NCBI RefSeq assembly: GCF_014138435.1
Contig: NZ_JACJIM010000003.1
Span: 434,001 to 498,000 of the forward strand
DNA length: 64,000 nucleotides
Direction of reading: 5' to 3'
Origin: Methylobacterium fujisawaense
Lineage (GTDB): Bacteria > Pseudomonadota > Alphaproteobacteria > Rhizobiales > Beijerinckiaceae
Under the pieces are notes generated by a model. The model searched no databases, was not told the DNA's origin, and saw only the letters and a list, made by a program, of their open reading frames with translations. Shown piece after piece: positions 62,979 through 64,000 of the stretch; positions within the stretch are counted from its first letter, which is position 1; each line of letters begins with the position of its first letter. A program made the position numbers and the translations under genes.

Positions 62979-63869
62979 TTGGACTGGGATAAGATCCGGA
63001 TCTTCCTCAACGTCGCGGAGGCGGGGAGCTTCACCAAGGCGGGTGACGATATCGGGCTCAGCCAATCGGCGGTGAGCCGCCAGATCAGCGCCCTGGAGCG
63101 CGAGCTGAAGGCGCCTCTGTTCCACCGCCATGCCCGCGGCCTGCTGCTGACCGAACAGGGCGATCTCCTGTTCCGCGCCGCCCGGGACATGAAGCTGCGC
63201 CTGGAGAATACCCGCGCCCGGCTCGTGGAGACCTCCGAGCGCCCGACCGGCGATCTCAAGGTCACCACCACGGTGGGCCTCGGCACCTCCTGGCTGTCGC
63301 AGCGCGTGGGCGAGTTTCTCGACCTCTACCCGGATGTGCGCATCGAGCTGATCCTCACCAACGAGGAACTCGATCTCGCCATGCGCGAAGCCGATGTGGC
63401 GATCCGCATGCGGCGGCCGGCCCAGCCGGACCTGATCCAGCGCCGGCTGTTCACCGTGCACTACCATGCCTTCGCGAGCCCGGATTACGTCAAGCGCTTC
63501 GGCGAGCCCAAGACCATCGAAGAACTCGACGATCACCGCCTCGTCTCGTTCGGCGGAAACGAGCCGTCGTACCTGCTCGCGGCCCACTGGCTGGCGGATG
63601 CCGGCCGCGATGGCCGGGACCGGCGTCAGGTCCACCTGACCGTGAACAACATCGGCGCCCTCCAGCGCGCGATGGAGGCGGGAGCCGGGATCGGGATTCT
63701 GCCCGACTACGCGGTGGATGGCGGCCAGCAGCTCGTGCAGGTGCTGCGCGAGACCGAGATGCCGAGCCTCGAGAGCTACCTCGTCTATGCCGAGGAGATG
63801 CGCTCGGTCGCCCGGGTCCAGGCGTTCCGCGACTTCCTGGTCTCCAAGGCGCAGCGCTGGACCTACTGA
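62979..63869 (+). CDS. LysR family transcriptional regulator
   Basis: A 296-residue LysR protein. The helix-turn-helix is DWDKIRIFLNVAEAGSFTKAGDDIGLSQSAVSRQISALE in pieces, typical of the family; the effector domain (VTTTVGLGTSWLSQRV, MRRPAQPDLIQRRLF) follows. Start is TTG 62979, preceded by TAGGGG eight bases up; longer starts give non-family residues. Regulated genes are unknown. It may originally have been linked to trxB. Confidence 0.86.
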   Translation: MDWDKIRIFLNVAEAGSFTKAGDDIGLSQSAVSRQISALERELKAPLFHRHARGLLLTEQGDLLFRAARDMKLRLENTRARLVETSERPTGDLKVTTTVGLGTSWLSQRVGEFLDLYPDVRIELILTNEELDLAMREADVAIRMRRPAQPDLIQRRLFTVHYHAFASPDYVKRFGEPKTIEELDDHRLVSFGGNEPSYLLAAHWLADAGRDGRDRRQVHLTVNNIGALQRAMEAGAGIGILPDYAVDGGQQLVQVLRETEMPSLESYLVYAEEMRSVARVQAFRDFLVSKAQRWTY

Positions 63870-63911
63870 GCATTCGATGCTTGAGTCGCGTCTTCTCACG
63901 GAGACGATTCG

Positions 63912-64000
63912 ATGCGCGCTGCCCTCTACGCTCTGATCCTCGTCGCGGGTTCGACCAACGCGATGGCGGATGACTGCGCGGAAGCTTGGTACCAGCGCAA
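63912..64000 (+). CDS. Exported protein, N-terminal fragment (cut by window edge)
   Basis: ATG 63912 opens a frame MRAALYALILVAGSTNAMAD followed by DCAEAWYQR. The first 20 residues are a signal peptide, and the mature start has the C..AWY.R pattern of YARHG-type domains. The rest lies beyond the window, so the family is only a guess. Confidence 0.5.
   Translation, partial: MRAALYALILVAGSTNAMADDCAEAWYQR

Overview
The window is about 64 kb of very GC-rich chromosomal DNA (short AT-rich islands apart). The protein set points to an alphaproteobacterium of the Rhizobiales, most likely Methylobacterium or a close relative: the split atpHAGDC F1 operon, the DUF1285-NUDIX-DUF6111-CCA cluster, a ChvE-type sugar importer, a pseudoazurin, and a DnaG/RpoD pair of rhizobial style. 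The genus is inferred from remembered family knowledge, not from a search. No rRNA, CRISPR array, prophage or insertion sequence was seen. One tRNA gene (Leu, anticodon UAA) is present.

Layout. 0-4.3 kb: an exported-protein edge fragment, an epoxide-hydrolase-like enzyme, a cyclic-nucleotide-sensing patatin lipase and a short-chain dehydrogenase. 5.1-9.1 kb: chvE-gguA-gguB, a sugar ABC importer. 9.4-11.2 kb: divergent ispA and mtgA. 11.5-12.8 kb: a vapB antitoxin whose vapC partner has decayed, then a two-repeat hypothetical protein. 12.8-15.7 kb: argG and two DsbA-fold proteins. 15.9-21.1 kb: atpHAGDC, with two related palindromic repeats in its gaps. 21.1-28.4 kb: a reverse-strand run of CCA-adding enzyme, DUF6111, CoA pyrophosphatase, DUF1285, an SMP-30 protein, a frameshifted thioesterase and hrpB. 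28.6-33.1 kb: small exported and membrane proteins, a miniature flagellar-rod-like protein, tRNA-Leu, an FAD monooxygenase and a zinc-finger protein. 33.3-34.9 kb: map-radC. 35.0-39.1 kb: the Anbu proteasome operon (ATP-grasp, alpha-E, transglutaminase, Anbu). 39.2-42.3 kb: thiOSGE behind a TPP riboswitch. 42.5-45.9 kb: a retropepsin-like protease, an AT-rich gap with a glycosyltransferase, and a nucleotide cyclase. 46.0-50.6 kb: yqeY-dnaG-rpoD. 50.8-59.0 kb: carA, a membrane protein, pseudoazurin, carB, greA and an ELM1-like protein. 59.0-63.9 kb: trxB flanked by decayed trxB pieces, with an inserted tetR-SDR pair around a 24-bp perfect palindrome, then a LysR regulator.

Most genes are housekeeping. 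The points most worth a second look are the Anbu operon, whose substrate is unknown; the trxB locus, where an intact gene plus a tetR/SDR pair sits between the two ends of a decayed trxB; the orphaned vapB with vapC debris; a DnaG that has lost most of its zinc-finger ligands; and the structured repeats inside the ATP synthase operon. Long open frames antisense to the real genes are common because of the GC content and were discarded.
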